DNA of 64,000 nucleotides. Source: an uncultured Pelagibacteraceae bacterium (lineage in GTDB: Bacteria > Pseudomonadota > Alphaproteobacteria > Pelagibacterales > Pelagibacteraceae). This document shows positions 43,913 to 55,191 of the stretch, one piece after another (the first letter of the stretch is position 1; every line of letters begins with the position of its first letter). Both the position numbers and the translations under genes were made by a program. The notes beneath the pieces were generated by a model, which saw only the letters and a list, made by a program, of their open reading frames with translations, made no database searches and was not told where the DNA came from. Location: the NCBI GenBank assembly GCA_902525355.1, contig CABZGO010000002.1:1-64000 (forward strand), in the 5' to 3' direction.

Positions 43913-44929
43913 ATGAGATCACTAATTAAGTTAATTTTGATTAACTTTATTTTAATATATTTTTCAATTAATATTTCATTTTCGCAGGATCAAGAAGTTG
44001 CTGAAATTTTGGAAAATATTCAAAAAGATCTAAGAACTTTAGAAAGAGCAGTTTACTCGCAGTCATTTTCTGAAAACTCAGATACAAACACAACTCTCAA
44101 AGCTTCAACAAAAGAGTCTGAGCAGGCTTTAACTAAACATTTGTTAAAATTAGGTGAAATTGAGATGCAATTTCAGGAATTGACAAATAAATTTGAGGAA
44201 ATTAATTTTAAATTAGATAAACTATCCAATAAACTTTTAAAAGTACAACAAGATAATCAATTAAGATTTGAGCAAATTGAGAAAACATCGGTTATAAATA
44301 CTAACGATAAATCTCTCACTTCATTACCTAAAACAGAGGAAATATTAACAAGTGAAAAGATAACAAAAAAGAAATTACTGCCTGGATCTTCCGAACCACA
44401 GTCACTAGGAGAAATTTCGTATAAAGATATGACTACTAGCGATGATACACAGATAATAGAGTCTGTTGAACAGACTGAGGCAATTATCTCAGAAGTTTTT
44501 AATTCAGAGGAAAAATTGTTGCCTGACGTTAGTCCTAAAGAACAATATCAGTTTGCAAGAAATTTTTTAAAAGTTGGTGACTACGCTAATGCTGAAAAAG
44601 CATTTAGAGAATTCGTAATAACCAATCCTGATAATGAATTATCAGGCAATGCACAATATTGGTATGCTGAAACATATAGAATAAGACAAATGTATACCGA
44701 TGCAGCTACTGCATATTTGGAGGGTTATCAAAAATATCCAAAAAGCAAGATTGCTCCCGAAAATTTATTAAAACTAGGAGTATCATTGGTTCAAATGGGT
44801 GAAAAAGATCAAGGATGCTTGATGATTGCTGGAGTTAAAAAACAATATCCTGATGCAACTCAATCTGTACTTCAAAAAGCAAAGTATTATGAGGAAAAAG
44901 AATTTGAGTGTAAAAAAGAAAATTCATAA
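43913..44929 (+). CDS. cpoB: Cell division coordinator CpoB (YbgF)
   Basis: 338 aa. A signal peptide (LIKLILINFILIYFSINISFS) is followed by a coiled-coil region to about residue 120, a variable linker, and a C-terminal TPR domain: YQFARNFLKVGDYANAEKAFREFV, QYWYAETYRIRQMYTDAATAYLEGYQKYP, LLKLGVSLVQMGEKDQGC. It links peptidoglycan synthesis to Tol-Pal at the septum. Its 3' end overlaps the likely tilS start. Confidence 0.9.
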   Translation: MRSLIKLILINFILIYFSINISFSQDQEVAEILENIQKDLRTLERAVYSQSFSENSDTNTTLKASTKESEQALTKHLLKLGEIEMQFQELTNKFEEINFKLDKLSNKLLKVQQDNQLRFEQIEKTSVINTNDKSLTSLPKTEEILTSEKITKKKLLPGSSEPQSLGEISYKDMTTSDDTQIIESVEQTEAIISEVFNSEEKLLPDVSPKEQYQFARNFLKVGDYANAEKAFREFVITNPDNELSGNAQYWYAETYRIRQMYTDAATAYLEGYQKYPKSKIAPENLLKLGVSLVQMGEKDQGCLMIAGVKKQYPDATQSVLQKAKYYEEKEFECKKENS

Positions 44930-45941
44930 TTTTTATTCCAAAAAATTAGATGATCCAAAAATAAAAGTAATTTACTCAAATTTTAAAAAAAAAATATCTG
45001 ACCATGTTACAAATAGTTTTTGTATAGCTGTTTCAGGTGGTATAGACAGTATGGCTTTAGCATTCTTAGCTAAATCTTATTCTATAGAGAAAAATAAAAA
45101 ATGTTACTTTTTCATCGTAGACCATAAACTGAGGAAAAATTCTACTATTGAGGCGAATATAGTAAAAAAAAAACTAAAATCATTCCAAATTTCTAGCGAT
45201 ATACTTACAATTCAAAAAGGAAAGTTATCAACAAACATTCAATCTCTTGCAAGAGAAAATAGATACAAATTAATTATCAAACAAAGTTTAATTAAAAAAA
45301 TTGATATAATTTTAACTGCACATCACTCAGATGATTTGATTGAAAATTTTTTTATAAGGTTATTAAGAGGCTCTGGATTAAAAGGTTTAATTTCATTTAG
45401 CAAGATTAAATCTAAAGTAAAACGTGATGATAAAATTTATATTCTAAGACCTTTAATTGATATAGATAAAAAGGATTTGGCATATATTTCAAAAAATACT
45501 TTTAATTTTTATGTAAAAGATCCTTCTAATTTTGAAGATAAATTTTTAAGAGTAAAAGTAAGAAAGTTAATTTCAAATTTAGAGAAAGATGGATTAACTT
45601 TTAAAAAATTTAAATTGACTCTGAATAACTTAAGTAAAAGCAATTATGCTATAGATTATTTTGTTAAAAAAAATATTAATGATAATTCAAATTACTTAAA
45701 ATTAACTAAAACAATTATTTTAAAAGATGATTTTCTTAAACAACCAGACGAAATAGTCTTTAGATCATTCTCAGAAGTAATACAAAAGGTTGGAAAAAAG
45801 TACACTTTTGCAAGAGGTGAGAAGGTTGAGAGATTAATTAATCATTTAGAAACTACTAATTATTATTCGAAAAAAACACTTTCAGGCTGTATAATTCAGA
45901 AAATTGGGAATTCTGTCATTATTTCTCCAGAAAAGGGGTAG
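44889..45941 (+). CDS. tilS: tRNA(Ile)-lysidine synthase
   Basis: About 350 aa. The PP-loop motif AVSGGIDSMALAFLA, VDHKLRKNS, SLARENRYK, TAHHSDDLIENFFIRLLRGSGLKGL and RPLID are all there. It makes lysidine at C34 of tRNA-Ile(CAT). The start at 44889 overlaps cpoB by 41 bp; an earlier ATG at 44826 is possible but would extend further into cpoB. The short C-terminal domain is typical of reduced genomes. Confidence 0.9.
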   Translation: MRKKNLSVKKKIHNFYSKKLDDPKIKVIYSNFKKKISDHVTNSFCIAVSGGIDSMALAFLAKSYSIEKNKKCYFFIVDHKLRKNSTIEANIVKKKLKSFQISSDILTIQKGKLSTNIQSLARENRYKLIIKQSLIKKIDIILTAHHSDDLIENFFIRLLRGSGLKGLISFSKIKSKVKRDDKIYILRPLIDIDKKDLAYISKNTFNFYVKDPSNFEDKFLRVKVRKLISNLEKDGLTFKKFKLTLNNLSKSNYAIDYFVKKNINDNSNYLKLTKTIILKDDFLKQPDEIVFRSFSEVIQKVGKKYTFARGEKVERLINHLETTNYYSKKTLSGCIIQKIGNSVIISPEKG

Positions 45942-46004
45942 AATACATCTAAATTGGAACAAATTGACACTTGTTAATTTGATAATAATTCTTAATTTAT
46001 ACTA

Positions 46005-47897
46005 ATGAATTTTAGAAACTTAGCTATGTGGGCTGTAATAGTTATATTAACTATCGGTCTATACAATATGTTTAAGAATCCACAAGGATCAGTTAATAAA
46101 AAAAACAACATTATATTTTCAGAGTTTTTAACACAAGTAGATAATGGAAGAGTTGTTCAAGTAGAAATTCAAGGAAAAAATATTAAGGGTGTAATGTCTA
46201 ATGGTGAAATGTTTAATACCTACGCTCCTGACGATCCAAATTTAATTCAAAAGTTAAATGATAAAGGAGTGAGTATTTCAGCGAGTCCATTAGAGGAAAA
46301 AATGCCATCATTATTCGGTGTACTTTTATCATGGTTTCCAATGTTACTTTTAATTGCAGTGTGGATATTCTTTATGAGACAAATGCAAGGTGGCAGAGGC
46401 GGAGCAATGGGTTTTGGAAAATCAAAAGCCAAAATGATGAACGAATTGAAAGGTAAAGTCACCTTTAATGATGTAGCTGGAGTAGAGGAGGCAAAAGAGG
46501 AAGTTGAAGAAGTAGTAGAATTTTTAAAAGATCCTAAAAAGTTTAGTAGGTTAGGAGGAAAAATTCCTCGCGGGTGTCTTTTAGTCGGACCTCCAGGAAC
46601 AGGTAAAACTTTATTAGCCAGAGCAATTGCGGGAGAGGCAGGAGTTCCATTCTTTACAATATCGGGATCAGATTTTGTAGAAATGTTTGTTGGTGTTGGA
46701 GCTTCAAGGGTTCGAGATATGTTTGAGCAAGGAAAAAAACATGCACCGTGTATAATATTTATTGACGAAATTGATGCTGTAGGTAGAAGTAGAGGTGCAG
46801 GCTTAGGTGGTGGTAACGATGAAAGAGAGCAAACACTTAATCAATTACTTGTTGAGATGGATGGTTTCGATACAAACGAAGGTGTGATAATAATTGCAGC
46901 AACTAACAGACCGGATGTACTTGATCCAGCTTTATTAAGGCCAGGAAGATTTGACAGACAGGTTGTAGTTTCTAATCCAGACCTACTAGGAAGAGAAAAG
47001 ATATTGAAAGTACATGCTAAAAAAATATCGATGGCACCAGATGTAAATTTAAGAACGATTGCTAGAGGAACACCTGGGTTTTCTGGTGCAGATCTTGCAA
47101 ATTTAGTTAATGAGGCTGCATTATTAGCGGCAAGAAAAAATAAAAGAATAGTAACATATATGGAATTCGAGGAAGCAAAAGATAAAGTAATGATGGGGTC
47201 GGAGAGAAGGTCAATGGTGATGAGCGAGGAAGAGAAAAAATTAACTGCCTATCATGAAGCTGGCCATGCAATTGTTACTATAAATGAAAAGGCAGCATAT
47301 CCTATACATAAAGCAACGATCATTCCAAGGGGAAGAGCACTGGGAATGGTAATGCAATTACCGGAGAGAGACGAGGTATCACAAACAAGAGAACAACTAC
47401 ATGCACAAATGGCTATTGCAATGGGTGGTAGAGTTGCAGAAGAAATTATTTTTGGCGACGATAAGGTGACAACTGGTGCAGCTAGCGATATAGAGCAAGC
47501 AACAAAAAGAGCAAGAGCTATGGTGATGAGAGCTGGATTAAGTAAAGAGCTTGGTCCAGTTGCCTACGGTGAAAATGAGGAAGAAGTTTTTCTTGGAAGA
47601 TCAGTTGCAAGACAACAAAATATGTCAGAAGAAACCGCAAGAAAAGTAGACACTGAAATAAGAAAATTTGTTGATAAAGGTTACGATCGAGCAAAAAAAG
47701 TTTTGACTGATAAAATTGATGACTTGCACAAATTAGCTAAAGCTTTACTTACCTATGAAACATTGACGGGTCAGGAAATTGAAGACATAGTGAACAAAAA
47801 TTTATATCCAAAAAATAAAGAGGATTTAAAAGTAGAGGAAGATGATCAAAGTTCTGCTTTAGGTTCAATGGGACTAAAACCAAAGATTGTTCATTAA
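46005..47897 (+). CDS. ftsH: ATP-dependent zinc metalloprotease FtsH
   Basis: 630 aa. Two membrane helices (7-20 and about 104-123) flank a periplasmic domain. The AAA module has Walker A GPPGTGKT (195-202), Walker [12 protein letters not shown] and the second region of homology [21 protein letters not shown]; the protease zinc motif HEAGH is at 417-421. It degrades membrane proteins and regulatory proteins such as RpoH (encoded at 52387). It is followed by folP at 6 bp. Confidence 0.97.
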   Translation: MNFRNLAMWAVIVILTIGLYNMFKNPQGSVNKKNNIIFSEFLTQVDNGRVVQVEIQGKNIKGVMSNGEMFNTYAPDDPNLIQKLNDKGVSISASPLEEKMPSLFGVLLSWFPMLLLIAVWIFFMRQMQGGRGGAMGFGKSKAKMMNELKGKVTFNDVAGVEEAKEEVEEVVEFLKDPKKFSRLGGKIPRGCLLVGPPGTGKTLLARAIAGEAGVPFFTISGSDFVEMFVGVGASRVRDMFEQGKKHAPCIIFIDEIDAVGRSRGAGLGGGNDEREQTLNQLLVEMDGFDTNEGVIIIAATNRPDVLDPALLRPGRFDRQVVVSNPDLLGREKILKVHAKKISMAPDVNLRTIARGTPGFSGADLANLVNEAALLAARKNKRIVTYMEFEEAKDKVMMGSERRSMVMSEEEKKLTAYHEAGHAIVTINEKAAYPIHKATIIPRGRALGMVMQLPERDEVSQTREQLHAQMAIAMGGRVAEEIIFGDDKVTTGAASDIEQATKRARAMVMRAGLSKELGPVAYGENEEEVFLGRSVARQQNMSEETARKVDTEIRKFVDKGYDRAKKVLTDKIDDLHKLAKALLTYETLTGQEIEDIVNKNLYPKNKEDLKVEEDDQSSALGSMGLKPKIVH

Positions 47898-47903
47898 GAT
47901 TTA

Positions 47904-48956
47904 ATGCAAAAATATTACACAAGATCGTGTAATTTTTACTATAACAGAAAATCAAGAGAAAAAGTAAAAAAAAAAATATCAATTCCTGTTAGTGGCAATA
48001 AGTCGATTTCATTTGATACTATTGAAATCATTACCAGGTCTAATAAAAAAAAAATAAATATAGGAAGTATTAAAAATTTACCTTTAAAAATAAAACAAAA
48101 AGTTATTATTGATATAGATAATATATCAAGAGTTAAAAAAATTCCTAAATTAAAATTTGATAATCCACCAATATTAATGGGTATTTTAAATATTACACCA
48201 GATAGTTTTTCTGATGGTGGAAAATTTAATAATAAAATTTCTGCAAAAAAACAGATCAATAAGTTAATATTTGATGGAGCCAAAATAATTGATGTAGGTG
48301 GGGAGTCTACAAGACCAGGCTCAAAAGAAATTCTTCAAACAGAGGAGTGGCTGAGAATAAATAAAGTTATGAATTATTTAAAATCTAAAAGTTTTTTTGT
48401 TTCTTTAGACACTAGAAAAAGTTTTGTGATGAAAAAAGCTTCAAAATATAAATTAGACTTAATTAATGATGTATCTGGCCTGAGCTATGATAAGGAAACA
48501 ATTGATTTTTTAAAAAAAACAAAGTTACCATTCGTTTTACATCATATGAAAGGTAACACAGAAACAATGCAAAAAAATCCTAATTACAACAATGTTTTGT
48601 TAGATATATATGATTATTTCGAGGATAAGCTTAGATTAATTAGAAAAGCTGGAATTAAACATGATCATATTATCTTAGATCCTGGATTAGGATTTGGTAA
48701 AAATATGAAACATAATATTACCCTAATCAATAATATTTCTATTTTTCATTCTTTGGGATTACCAGTAATGTTAGGAGTCTCCAGAAAGAGATTTATAAAA
48801 GATATATCTGGAAATAATGATAGCAAAGAAAGAATAGGTGGAACTGTGTCTTCAAGTATTTTTAGCATGTTACAAGGAGTACAAATTCTTAGGATTCATG
48901 ATGTTAACGAAGTTAACCAAGGAATTAAAGTTTTTAAAAAATTAAATTTTGATTAA
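47904..48956 (+). CDS. folP: Dihydropteroate synthase
   Basis: 350 aa. The core enzyme begins near residue 88 with PILMGILNITPDSFSDGGKF, then GAKIIDVGGESTRPGS, ISLDTRKS-like SLDTRKS, NDVSGL, HHMKG, DPGLGFGK and GVSRKRFI. About 85 residues precede the core; comparable N-terminal extensions exist in alphaproteobacterial FolP. It condenses p-aminobenzoate with DHPP for folate. It overlaps the glmM start by 1 bp. Confidence 0.93.
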   Translation: MQKYYTRSCNFYYNRKSREKVKKKISIPVSGNKSISFDTIEIITRSNKKKINIGSIKNLPLKIKQKVIIDIDNISRVKKIPKLKFDNPPILMGILNITPDSFSDGGKFNNKISAKKQINKLIFDGAKIIDVGGESTRPGSKEILQTEEWLRINKVMNYLKSKSFFVSLDTRKSFVMKKASKYKLDLINDVSGLSYDKETIDFLKKTKLPFVLHHMKGNTETMQKNPNYNNVLLDIYDYFEDKLRLIRKAGIKHDHIILDPGLGFGKNMKHNITLINNISIFHSLGLPVMLGVSRKRFIKDISGNNDSKERIGGTVSSSIFSMLQGVQILRIHDVNEVNQGIKVFKKLNFD

Positions 48957-50287
48957 TGACAAAAAAATACTTTGGTACAGATGGAATAAGAGGAAAAGTA
49001 AATGGAAATAAAATAAATGGTGACATGTTTTTTAAATTTGGTTTGGCTGTTGGCAAATATTTTAACAATAAAAAAAAAACCAAACAGATTGCAATAATTG
49101 CTAAAGATACTAGGTTGTCAGGATATGCACTAGAACCAGCATTAGTGTCTGGCTTAACATCGGCTGGAATGCATGTTTTCACTTTTGGGCCATTACCAAC
49201 AAATGGTCTTGCAATGATTACAAAAAAAATGAGAGCTAATTTAGGAATCATGATTACTGCATCACATAATTCTTTTTATTATAATGGTTTAAAATTATTT
49301 GGACCAAATGGTTTAAAACTGTCAGACAAAATAGAAAAAAAAATAGAAAAATTAATTGACTCTAAAATATCAAAAAAATTATCAAATGCTCAAATATTAG
49401 GTAGGGTTAAAAGATTAGAGAATGGCTCAAATAAATATGTTGAAATATTAAAAACAAATTTTCCTAAACAATTTAATCTAAGAGGTTTAATAATTACATT
49501 AGATTGTGCTAATGGGGCTGCATATAAAGTAGGACCTCAATTATTTAGATCATTAGGCGCCACAGTTTATGAAATTGGAACTTCTCCAAATGGATTAAAT
49601 ATAAATAAAAAATGTGGTTCTACATTTCCAAATAAAATTAAATATCATACAAAAAAAAATAAATCCCATATTGGAGTTTCTTTAGATGGTGATGCAGATA
49701 GAATTATTATTTGTGATGAAAAGGGTAATATTATTGATGGAGATAAAATATTAGCAATGCTAGCAACAAGATGGAAAAGAAAAAAAATTTTAAAAGGTGG
49801 TGTTGTAGGTACCTTAATGTCAAACTATGGATTACAAAAATATTTTTCTAAAAATAAGATAAAGTTTATAAGATCTAAAGTTGGAGATCGATACGTAAAG
49901 GAAGCAATGCAGAAAAGTAAATTTAATTTAGGAGGAGAGCAATCTGGCCATATTATACTTGGCAAATTTGCGACTACAGGCGATGGATTATTAGTAGCAT
50001 TAGAAATTCTCTTTTCTATGAGGAAAGGTAAAAAGGCGAGTGAAATATTTGAAAATTTTACACCTACTCCTCAATTGTTAGAAAATGTTGAAGTAAAAGA
50101 TAAATCAATAATTAACAACCCCAAGTGCAAAAATGCAATTAAAAAAGCAAATAGTTTATTAAAAGGAAAAGGCAGAATGTTAGTAAGAAAGTCTGGAACA
50201 GAACCAGTAGTGAGAATAATGTGTGAAACTGGGAATAAAACTATGCTTTCAAAATGTATTAATATTGTAAAAAAATCGATTATCTAA
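48956..50287 (+). CDS. glmM: Phosphoglucosamine mutase
   Basis: 443 aa, four-domain phosphohexomutase. KYFGTDGIRGKVN opens it, the phosphoserine lies in IMITASHNSFYYNGLK, the metal loop is SLDGDADRIII, the sugar loop is GGEQSGHIIL, and RKSGTEPVVRIMCE closes it. It makes glucosamine-1-phosphate for UDP-GlcNAc, needed by peptidoglycan and probably by the island's WecA-type enzyme. It is 1 bp from thiD. Confidence 0.95.
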   Translation: MTKKYFGTDGIRGKVNGNKINGDMFFKFGLAVGKYFNNKKKTKQIAIIAKDTRLSGYALEPALVSGLTSAGMHVFTFGPLPTNGLAMITKKMRANLGIMITASHNSFYYNGLKLFGPNGLKLSDKIEKKIEKLIDSKISKKLSNAQILGRVKRLENGSNKYVEILKTNFPKQFNLRGLIITLDCANGAAYKVGPQLFRSLGATVYEIGTSPNGLNINKKCGSTFPNKIKYHTKKNKSHIGVSLDGDADRIIICDEKGNIIDGDKILAMLATRWKRKKILKGGVVGTLMSNYGLQKYFSKNKIKFIRSKVGDRYVKEAMQKSKFNLGGEQSGHIILGKFATTGDGLLVALEILFSMRKGKKASEIFENFTPTPQLLENVEVKDKSIINNPKCKNAIKKANSLLKGKGRMLVRKSGTEPVVRIMCETGNKTMLSKCINIVKKSII

Positions 50288-50288
50288 C

Positions 50289-51101
50289 TTGAAAATTAAA
50301 TCAAAAATTTTAATAATTGCTGGGTCAGACTCTTCTGGTGGTGCCGGCATACAAGCAGACATTAAAACCGTCACATCTCTTGGCTCATATGCCATGACTG
50401 CTATAACTGCTATAACATCACAAAACACAACAGGCGTTAAATCAATTATTCCAGTAAATAGTAAAGATATTTCTAATCAAATTGAATTTACTGCAAAAGA
50501 TATAAAACCAGACGCTGTCAAAATAGGAATGCTTCATTCAAAAGAAGTTATAAATTCAGTAATAAAATCATTAAAAAATATAAAAGCAAAAAAAATAATA
50601 TTAGATCCTGTAATGGTAGCAAAGGGTGGAAAAAAATTAATTAATGACCCTGCAATTAAAATTTTAAAAAACAAACTTTTGTCTGAAGCAGATTTAATTA
50701 CACCAAACATACCTGAAGCTGAAGTTTTAACCAATTCAAAAATATCAACTATCCAGGATGTAATTTCAGCAGGAAACTATTTGATAGAATTGGGTGCAAA
50801 AAATGTTCTTATTAAAGGAGGTCATTTAAATTATAAAAGTATTCAAGACGTATTTATTAATAAAAAAGAAATCAAAATCTTTAAAAATAAGAAAATAAAT
50901 ACAAAAAATAGCCATGGTACTGGTTGCACTCTTTCTAGCGCTATAACTACCTACTTTTCATGTGGAAAAACTTTAAAGAAATCTTGTGAAATGGCAATTA
51001 AATATGTAAATCATTCATTAAGAACACAACCAAACCTAGGAAAAGGGCACGGTCCTGTAAACCATTTAAATAGTATAGAAATTAAAAAAAATTTTATATG
51101 A
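50289..51101 (+). CDS. thiD: Hydroxymethylpyrimidine/phosphomethylpyrimidine kinase
   Basis: 270 aa. [52 protein letters not shown] and [12 protein letters not shown] are the ThiD blocks. It phosphorylates HMP to HMP-PP for ThiE (30455). The start is TTG at 50289. It overlaps purA by 4 bp. It fits a thiamine salvage role in an organism known to need a pyrimidine precursor. Confidence 0.93.
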   Translation: MKIKSKILIIAGSDSSGGAGIQADIKTVTSLGSYAMTAITAITSQNTTGVKSIIPVNSKDISNQIEFTAKDIKPDAVKIGMLHSKEVINSVIKSLKNIKAKKIILDPVMVAKGGKKLINDPAIKILKNKLLSEADLITPNIPEAEVLTNSKISTIQDVISAGNYLIELGAKNVLIKGGHLNYKSIQDVFINKKEIKIFKNKKINTKNSHGTGCTLSSAITTYFSCGKTLKKSCEMAIKYVNHSLRTQPNLGKGHGPVNHLNSIEIKKNFI

Positions 51102-52390
51102 AAAATGTAGTTGTAGTCGGATCACAATGGGGAGACGAAGGAAAAGGTAAAATTGTTGACTGGCTATCGAGTGAGGCTGATATAATTGTAAGATTTCAAG
51201 GAGGGCATAATGCTGGCCACACCCTTGTTATAGATAGTGTAGTTTATAAATTAAGACTCTTACCATCAGGAATAGTTAGAAAAAATAAAATATCAATTAT
51301 TGGAAATGGTGTCGTGATTGATCCATGGGCACTTTTAGATGAAATTGATGAAATTAAATCTAAAGGTGTGGAAGTTAATACTGATAATTTAATTGTGTCT
51401 GAAGCAGCCACTCTTATATTACCATTTCATAAAGAAATGGATGAGATTAGAGAAGATGCAGCAGGAAAATCAAAAATAGGTACTACAAGAAGAGGAATAG
51501 GACCAGCGTATGAAGATAAGATTGGTAGAAGATCAATAAGAGTAATGGATCTTGCATCAGAAAATAACTTGGATAGAAGATTAGAGGTAGTATTAACTCA
51601 TCATAATGCAATAAGAAAAGGTTTGGGAAAAACTGAATTTAAAAAAGAGCAGTTAAAAAAAAATCTTATAAATATTGCACCACAAATACTTAAATATTCA
51701 CAACCAGTATGGAAAAAAATAGACGAATTTAAATCAGAAAACAAAAAAATATTATTTGAAGGTGCTCAAGGGGTTCTTTTAGATGTTGACCATGGAACTT
51801 ATCCATTTGTAACTTCCTCTAATACTGTCGCTTCGTCTGCGGCAACAGGCTCAGGCTGTGGTATAAACTCCATTAACTATGTTTTGGGTATTACAAAAGC
51901 ATACACCACAAGAGTTGGAGAGGGCCCTTTTCCTACAGAACTGACAGATGAGATAGGTGACTTACTTGGAACAAGAGGAAAAGAATTTGGAACTGTCACA
52001 AGTCGAAAAAGAAGATGCGGTTGGTTTGATGGGGTACTTGTGAGACAAACTTTAAAAATATCAGGAATTAATGGAATTGCCTTGACTAAACTAGATGTGC
52101 TAGATCAACTGGATGAAATTAAAATGTGCATCGCTTATGAGATAAATGGTAAAAAATATGATTACCTCCCAGCTTCAGTGGATGACCAATTTATGGCTAG
52201 ACCAATCTATAAATCCTTTAAAGGTTGGAAATCTTCAACAGTGGGTATAAATAAATTTGAAGATCTTCCTGAAAATGCAAAAAATTATATAAAAGAATTG
52301 GAAAAATTTGTAGAGACCAGAATTTCTAGTATTTCCACTAGTCCAGAGAGAAATGATACAATATTAATTCAAGATCCTTTTAATCTTTAA
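51098..52390 (+). CDS. purA: Adenylosuccinate synthetase
   Basis: 430 aa. [16 protein letters not shown] is the P-loop, followed by [49 protein letters not shown] and [13 protein letters not shown]. It makes adenylosuccinate from IMP and aspartate. The start ATG overlaps the thiD stop, and its TAA shares TTAA with the stop of the convergent rpoH gene. Confidence 0.97.
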   Translation: MKNVVVVGSQWGDEGKGKIVDWLSSEADIIVRFQGGHNAGHTLVIDSVVYKLRLLPSGIVRKNKISIIGNGVVIDPWALLDEIDEIKSKGVEVNTDNLIVSEAATLILPFHKEMDEIREDAAGKSKIGTTRRGIGPAYEDKIGRRSIRVMDLASENNLDRRLEVVLTHHNAIRKGLGKTEFKKEQLKKNLINIAPQILKYSQPVWKKIDEFKSENKKILFEGAQGVLLDVDHGTYPFVTSSNTVASSAATGSGCGINSINYVLGITKAYTTRVGEGPFPTELTDEIGDLLGTRGKEFGTVTSRKRRCGWFDGVLVRQTLKISGINGIALTKLDVLDQLDEIKMCIAYEINGKKYDYLPASVDDQFMARPIYKSFKGWKSSTVGINKFEDLPENAKNYIKELEKFVETRISSISTSPERNDTILIQDPFNL

Positions 52391-53277
52391 TTTGCTGGCA
52401 ATAAGTTTTTTGATTTAGCAGAGTTAAGCATGTGCTTTTGAAGTTTTTCAAAAGCTTTGTTTTCTATTTGTCTTACTCTTTCTCTACTTATCTTATACTT
52501 TTTACTTAGATCATCTAAAGTTATAGGATCTTCAGTCAATCTCCTTGAGTATAAAATCTTTTTTTCTCTTTCGTTTAAAATTTTAATTGAATCTTGAAGT
52601 AAATCTTTTCTTTGTTCCATTTCATCACTTTGAGCAATTTTTAATTCATGATCCATTTCATTATCAACTACCCAGTCTTGCCACTCATCTCCGTCTTCAC
52701 CTATTGGTGCATTTAAAGATTGTTCTTTTCCTGAAAGTCTTCTATTCATAGAAACAACCTCATTTTCACTTACTGAAAGTCTCTTAGCTATATCCTTAAC
52801 ATGTTCTTTTCTTAGATCACCTTCTGACCGAGGAGCTATTTGGTTTTTAATTTTTTTTAGGTTAAAAAAAAGTTTTTTCTGTGCTGTCGTTGTTCCTATT
52901 TTTACCAAACTCCATGATCTTAATATATATTCTTGTATTGAAGCTTTGATCCACCACATTGCATAAGTTGCAAGTCTAAAACCTTTTTCTGGCTCAAATT
53001 TTTTTACTGCCTGCATTAAACCCACATTACCCTCAGATATCATCTCGTTTAGAGGTAAACCGTAACCTTTGTAACCCATTGCTATCTTCGCAACTAGTCT
53101 CAAATGGCTAGTTACAAGTTTTTCTGCTGATTTAACATTTCCAGTTGATTGCCAATTTTTAGCTAACATATACTCTTCTTCAGCTGCAAGCATTGGGAAT
53201 TTCTTAATCTGTGCAAGGTAAGCAGCTAATCCACCTTCATTTGAAAGTGTTGGTAAGTTATATGTATTTTTATTCAT
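52387..53277 (-). CDS. rpoH: RNA polymerase sigma factor RpoH (sigma-32)
   Basis: 296 aa. It begins with [23 protein letters not shown], region 2 has [37 protein letters not shown] and [35 protein letters not shown] (core-binding and RpoH box), and region 4 ends with [18 protein letters not shown]. It directs heat-shock transcription. The downstream neighbour rluD upstream on the same strand is the usual alphaproteobacterial pair. Confidence 0.96.
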   Translation of the reverse strand: MNKNTYNLPTLSNEGGLAAYLAQIKKFPMLAAEEEYMLAKNWQSTGNVKSAEKLVTSHLRLVAKIAMGYKGYGLPLNEMISEGNVGLMQAVKKFEPEKGFRLATYAMWWIKASIQEYILRSWSLVKIGTTTAQKKLFFNLKKIKNQIAPRSEGDLRKEHVKDIAKRLSVSENEVVSMNRRLSGKEQSLNAPIGEDGDEWQDWVVDNEMDHELKIAQSDEMEQRKDLLQDSIKILNEREKKILYSRRLTEDPITLDDLSKKYKISRERVRQIENKAFEKLQKHMLNSAKSKNLLPAN

Positions 53278-53323
53278 TCGAAGTATTTATTTAATAAATA
53301 AATAAATTTTTACAATGCTTTTA

Positions 53324-54301
53324 TTACTTGATTTTTCTTAGTTTTTTTAAAATCTTTTCTAAATCTAATGGTAATTTTGATGTAAATTCAAGTCTTGTAT
53401 TATTATTTGGATGATTAAAGCCAATAGTTTTCGCATGTAAAAATTGTCTATTAAGTCCATTTATAATATCTTCAAGTTTACTATCAATACCTACAAATTT
53501 TTTATACTTTTTCTTATATTTTTTATCACCTAAAATATTATTACCTTTGTATGACAAATGAACTCTTATTTGGTGTGTTCTTCCAGTTTCTAGTTTACAT
53601 TCAACAAGACTAAATGTTGGAATTTTTTCATCTTCAAATATTTCTAAAGTTTTATAATTAGTCACAGCCTTTTTACCTTTCTCAGATGAAACTTCCATCA
53701 TTTGTCGGTTTCTAGAACTTCGAGTTATAAAAGTTTCTATTTTTCCATTTTGAGGTCTTATTTTACCCCATACTAAAGCTTGGTAAACTCTAGTAATTGA
53801 ATGATCTGAAAATTGTTTTGATAGATTTTCGTGTGAAATATTATTTTTAGCAATAACTATTAATCCGGATGTATCTTTGTCAATCCTGTGTACAATTCCA
53901 GGTCTTAGTTTGTTTCCAATATCTGATAAATTTTTGTTATCATAATTTATTAATGCATTTACAATTGTGTTGTTATAATTTCCTGGCCCAGGGTGCATAG
54001 AAATTCCTGCAGATTTATTGATAACTATTAAATCTTTATCTTCATGGACAATATCAAGAGGATATTTAAATGGCTCAAGAGTCTCTTTTTCCAGTTCTGA
54101 AATCTCAAAATAAATTTCATCATTCAATTTAATTTTCTTAGAGGGATCAGTAATAATAATATTATTAATTTTTAATTTATTTTCTAAAATTAAACTTTTT
54201 ACTCTCGATCTACTTAATTTATTGTCCTGATTGGATAAAAGAATGTCTATTCTTGAATTTTTTTCTTTATTTTTAACTTTTATATTTATAATACTTTTCA
54301 T
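53324..54301 (-). CDS. rluD: Pseudouridine synthase RluD-like (RluA family)
   Basis: 325 aa from the ATG at 54301; an upstream ATG at 54337 would run into tRNA-Arg and is rejected. An S4-like domain (SRIDILLSNQDNKLSRSRVKSLI) precedes the catalytic domain, with active Asp in RPGIVHRIDKDTSGLIVIAK, then LVECKLETGRTHQIRVH and GDKKY. It modifies 23S rRNA helix 69. It lies 46 bp upstream of rpoH on the same strand. Confidence 0.93.
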   Translation of the reverse strand: MKSIINIKVKNKEKNSRIDILLSNQDNKLSRSRVKSLILENKLKINNIIITDPSKKIKLNDEIYFEISELEKETLEPFKYPLDIVHEDKDLIVINKSAGISMHPGPGNYNNTIVNALINYDNKNLSDIGNKLRPGIVHRIDKDTSGLIVIAKNNISHENLSKQFSDHSITRVYQALVWGKIRPQNGKIETFITRSSRNRQMMEVSSEKGKKAVTNYKTLEIFEDEKIPTFSLVECKLETGRTHQIRVHLSYKGNNILGDKKYKKKYKKFVGIDSKLEDIINGLNRQFLHAKTIGFNHPNNNTRLEFTSKLPLDLEKILKKLRKIK

Positions 54302-54322
54302 ATTAATATAAATATACAATAT

Positions 54323-54399
54323 GCGCTTGTAGCTCAACTGGATAGAGCGCCAGATTTCGGCTCTGGAGGTTCAGGGTTCGACTCCTTGCGGGCGCACCA
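54323..54399 (+). tRNA. tRNA-Arg (TCG), CCA encoded
   Basis: 77 nt cloverleaf: acceptor GCGCTTG/CGGGCGC with two T-G wobbles, anticodon stem CCAGA/TCTGG with loop TTTCGGC giving anticodon TCG (reads CGA), T arm CAGGG/CCTTG. The CCA is encoded. It begins 21 bp from the divergent rluD start, and its last base touches the stop codon of the convergent ABC permease. Confidence 0.97.
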
Positions 54400-55191
54400 T
54401 TATTCACCCATGTTAATCAAAGTCCCCTTATTTTTTGCAGCATTAAAAGAATAATAAAATAAAGCAATTGAAAGAGAAAAATAAAAAACGTTCAACATAA
54501 ATGCATAGTAAACATTTTCAATATTAACTGTTTGATTAATCAAAATATTTCTAGCTTCTTCAAATATGTAAACCAATGGAAGTACATAAGCGATTTTTTG
54601 AAATATTTCTGGAAGAGTTTCTATTGGATAATAAATACATCCAAAAGGTGCCAGTAAAAACATTGTTGACCACGCTATATTTTCAAATGATGGACCAAAT
54701 CTAAGTAAACCTGAGGAAACTAAGATACCAAGTGTAATTCCAAAAATATAAAGACTTAAAAAAAGAAAAAATAAAAATATTCCTAAATCTAAAATAGAAA
54801 TACCAAACAGTGGAGATGTAAGTAAAATCGCTGGAACAAGTCCTATTAGCGATCTAATTAATGCAGTTATAACAAGTGAAGTTAAAATTTCACCAATTCT
54901 CATTGGTGCTATGAAAAGATTAGTGAAATTTCTACTCCAAATTTCCTCTAAAAAAAGCATATTGAAGCCAATACTTGTTCTGAATAAAAAATCATAAAGT
55001 ATTGCACAGGTAAGGATTACTCCAACTGCATTATTGTAATAAGTTGTATGTGTAGCAAAAAAATTAGATATAAATCCCCATAATGTAATTTGAATAGATG
55101 GCCAGTAAACTAAATCTAATATTCTAGGAAATGATCTAGTGATTAGATAAAAATGCCTTAAAAATAAGCCATATATTCTAGTTAAACTCAC
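54400..55191 (-). CDS. ABC-2 type transporter permease
   Basis: 263 aa with six hydrophobic segments. The ABC-2 membrane domain signature includes FLEEIWSRNFTNLFIAPMRIGEIL, SLIGLVPAILL and FGPSFENIAWSTMFLLAPFGCIYYPIETLP, resembling NodJ/YadH-type exporters. The start is GTG at 55191, overlapping the ATPase gene by 14 bp. Substrate is unknown; polysaccharide, lipid or drug export are possible. Confidence 0.87.
   Translation of the reverse strand: MSLTRIYGLFLRHFYLITRSFPRILDLVYWPSIQITLWGFISNFFATHTTYYNNAVGVILTCAILYDFLFRTSIGFNMLFLEEIWSRNFTNLFIAPMRIGEILTSLVITALIRSLIGLVPAILLTSPLFGISILDLGIFLFFLFLSLYIFGITLGILVSSGLLRFGPSFENIAWSTMFLLAPFGCIYYPIETLPEIFQKIAYVLPLVYIFEEARNILINQTVNIENVYYAFMLNVFYFSLSIALFYYSFNAAKNKGTLINMGE

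Noticed and set aside
45964..45969. Perfect TTGACA upstream of ftsH as a promoter -35 box
   Set aside because: No acceptable -10 element lies at 16-18 bp; candidate boxes fall at 11-13 or 28 bp, so no promoter was called.
47904..48165. N-terminal extension of FolP as a new domain fusion
   Set aside because: Similar extensions occur in other alphaproteobacterial dihydropteroate synthases, so it is not unusual.
47939..48283. 114-codon open frame antisense to folP
   Set aside because: It mirrors low-complexity AT-rich coding sequence and has no ribosome binding site or motif.
48934..49251. 105-codon open frame antisense to glmM
   Set aside because: It lies opposite the conserved GlmM N-terminus including the phosphoserine region.
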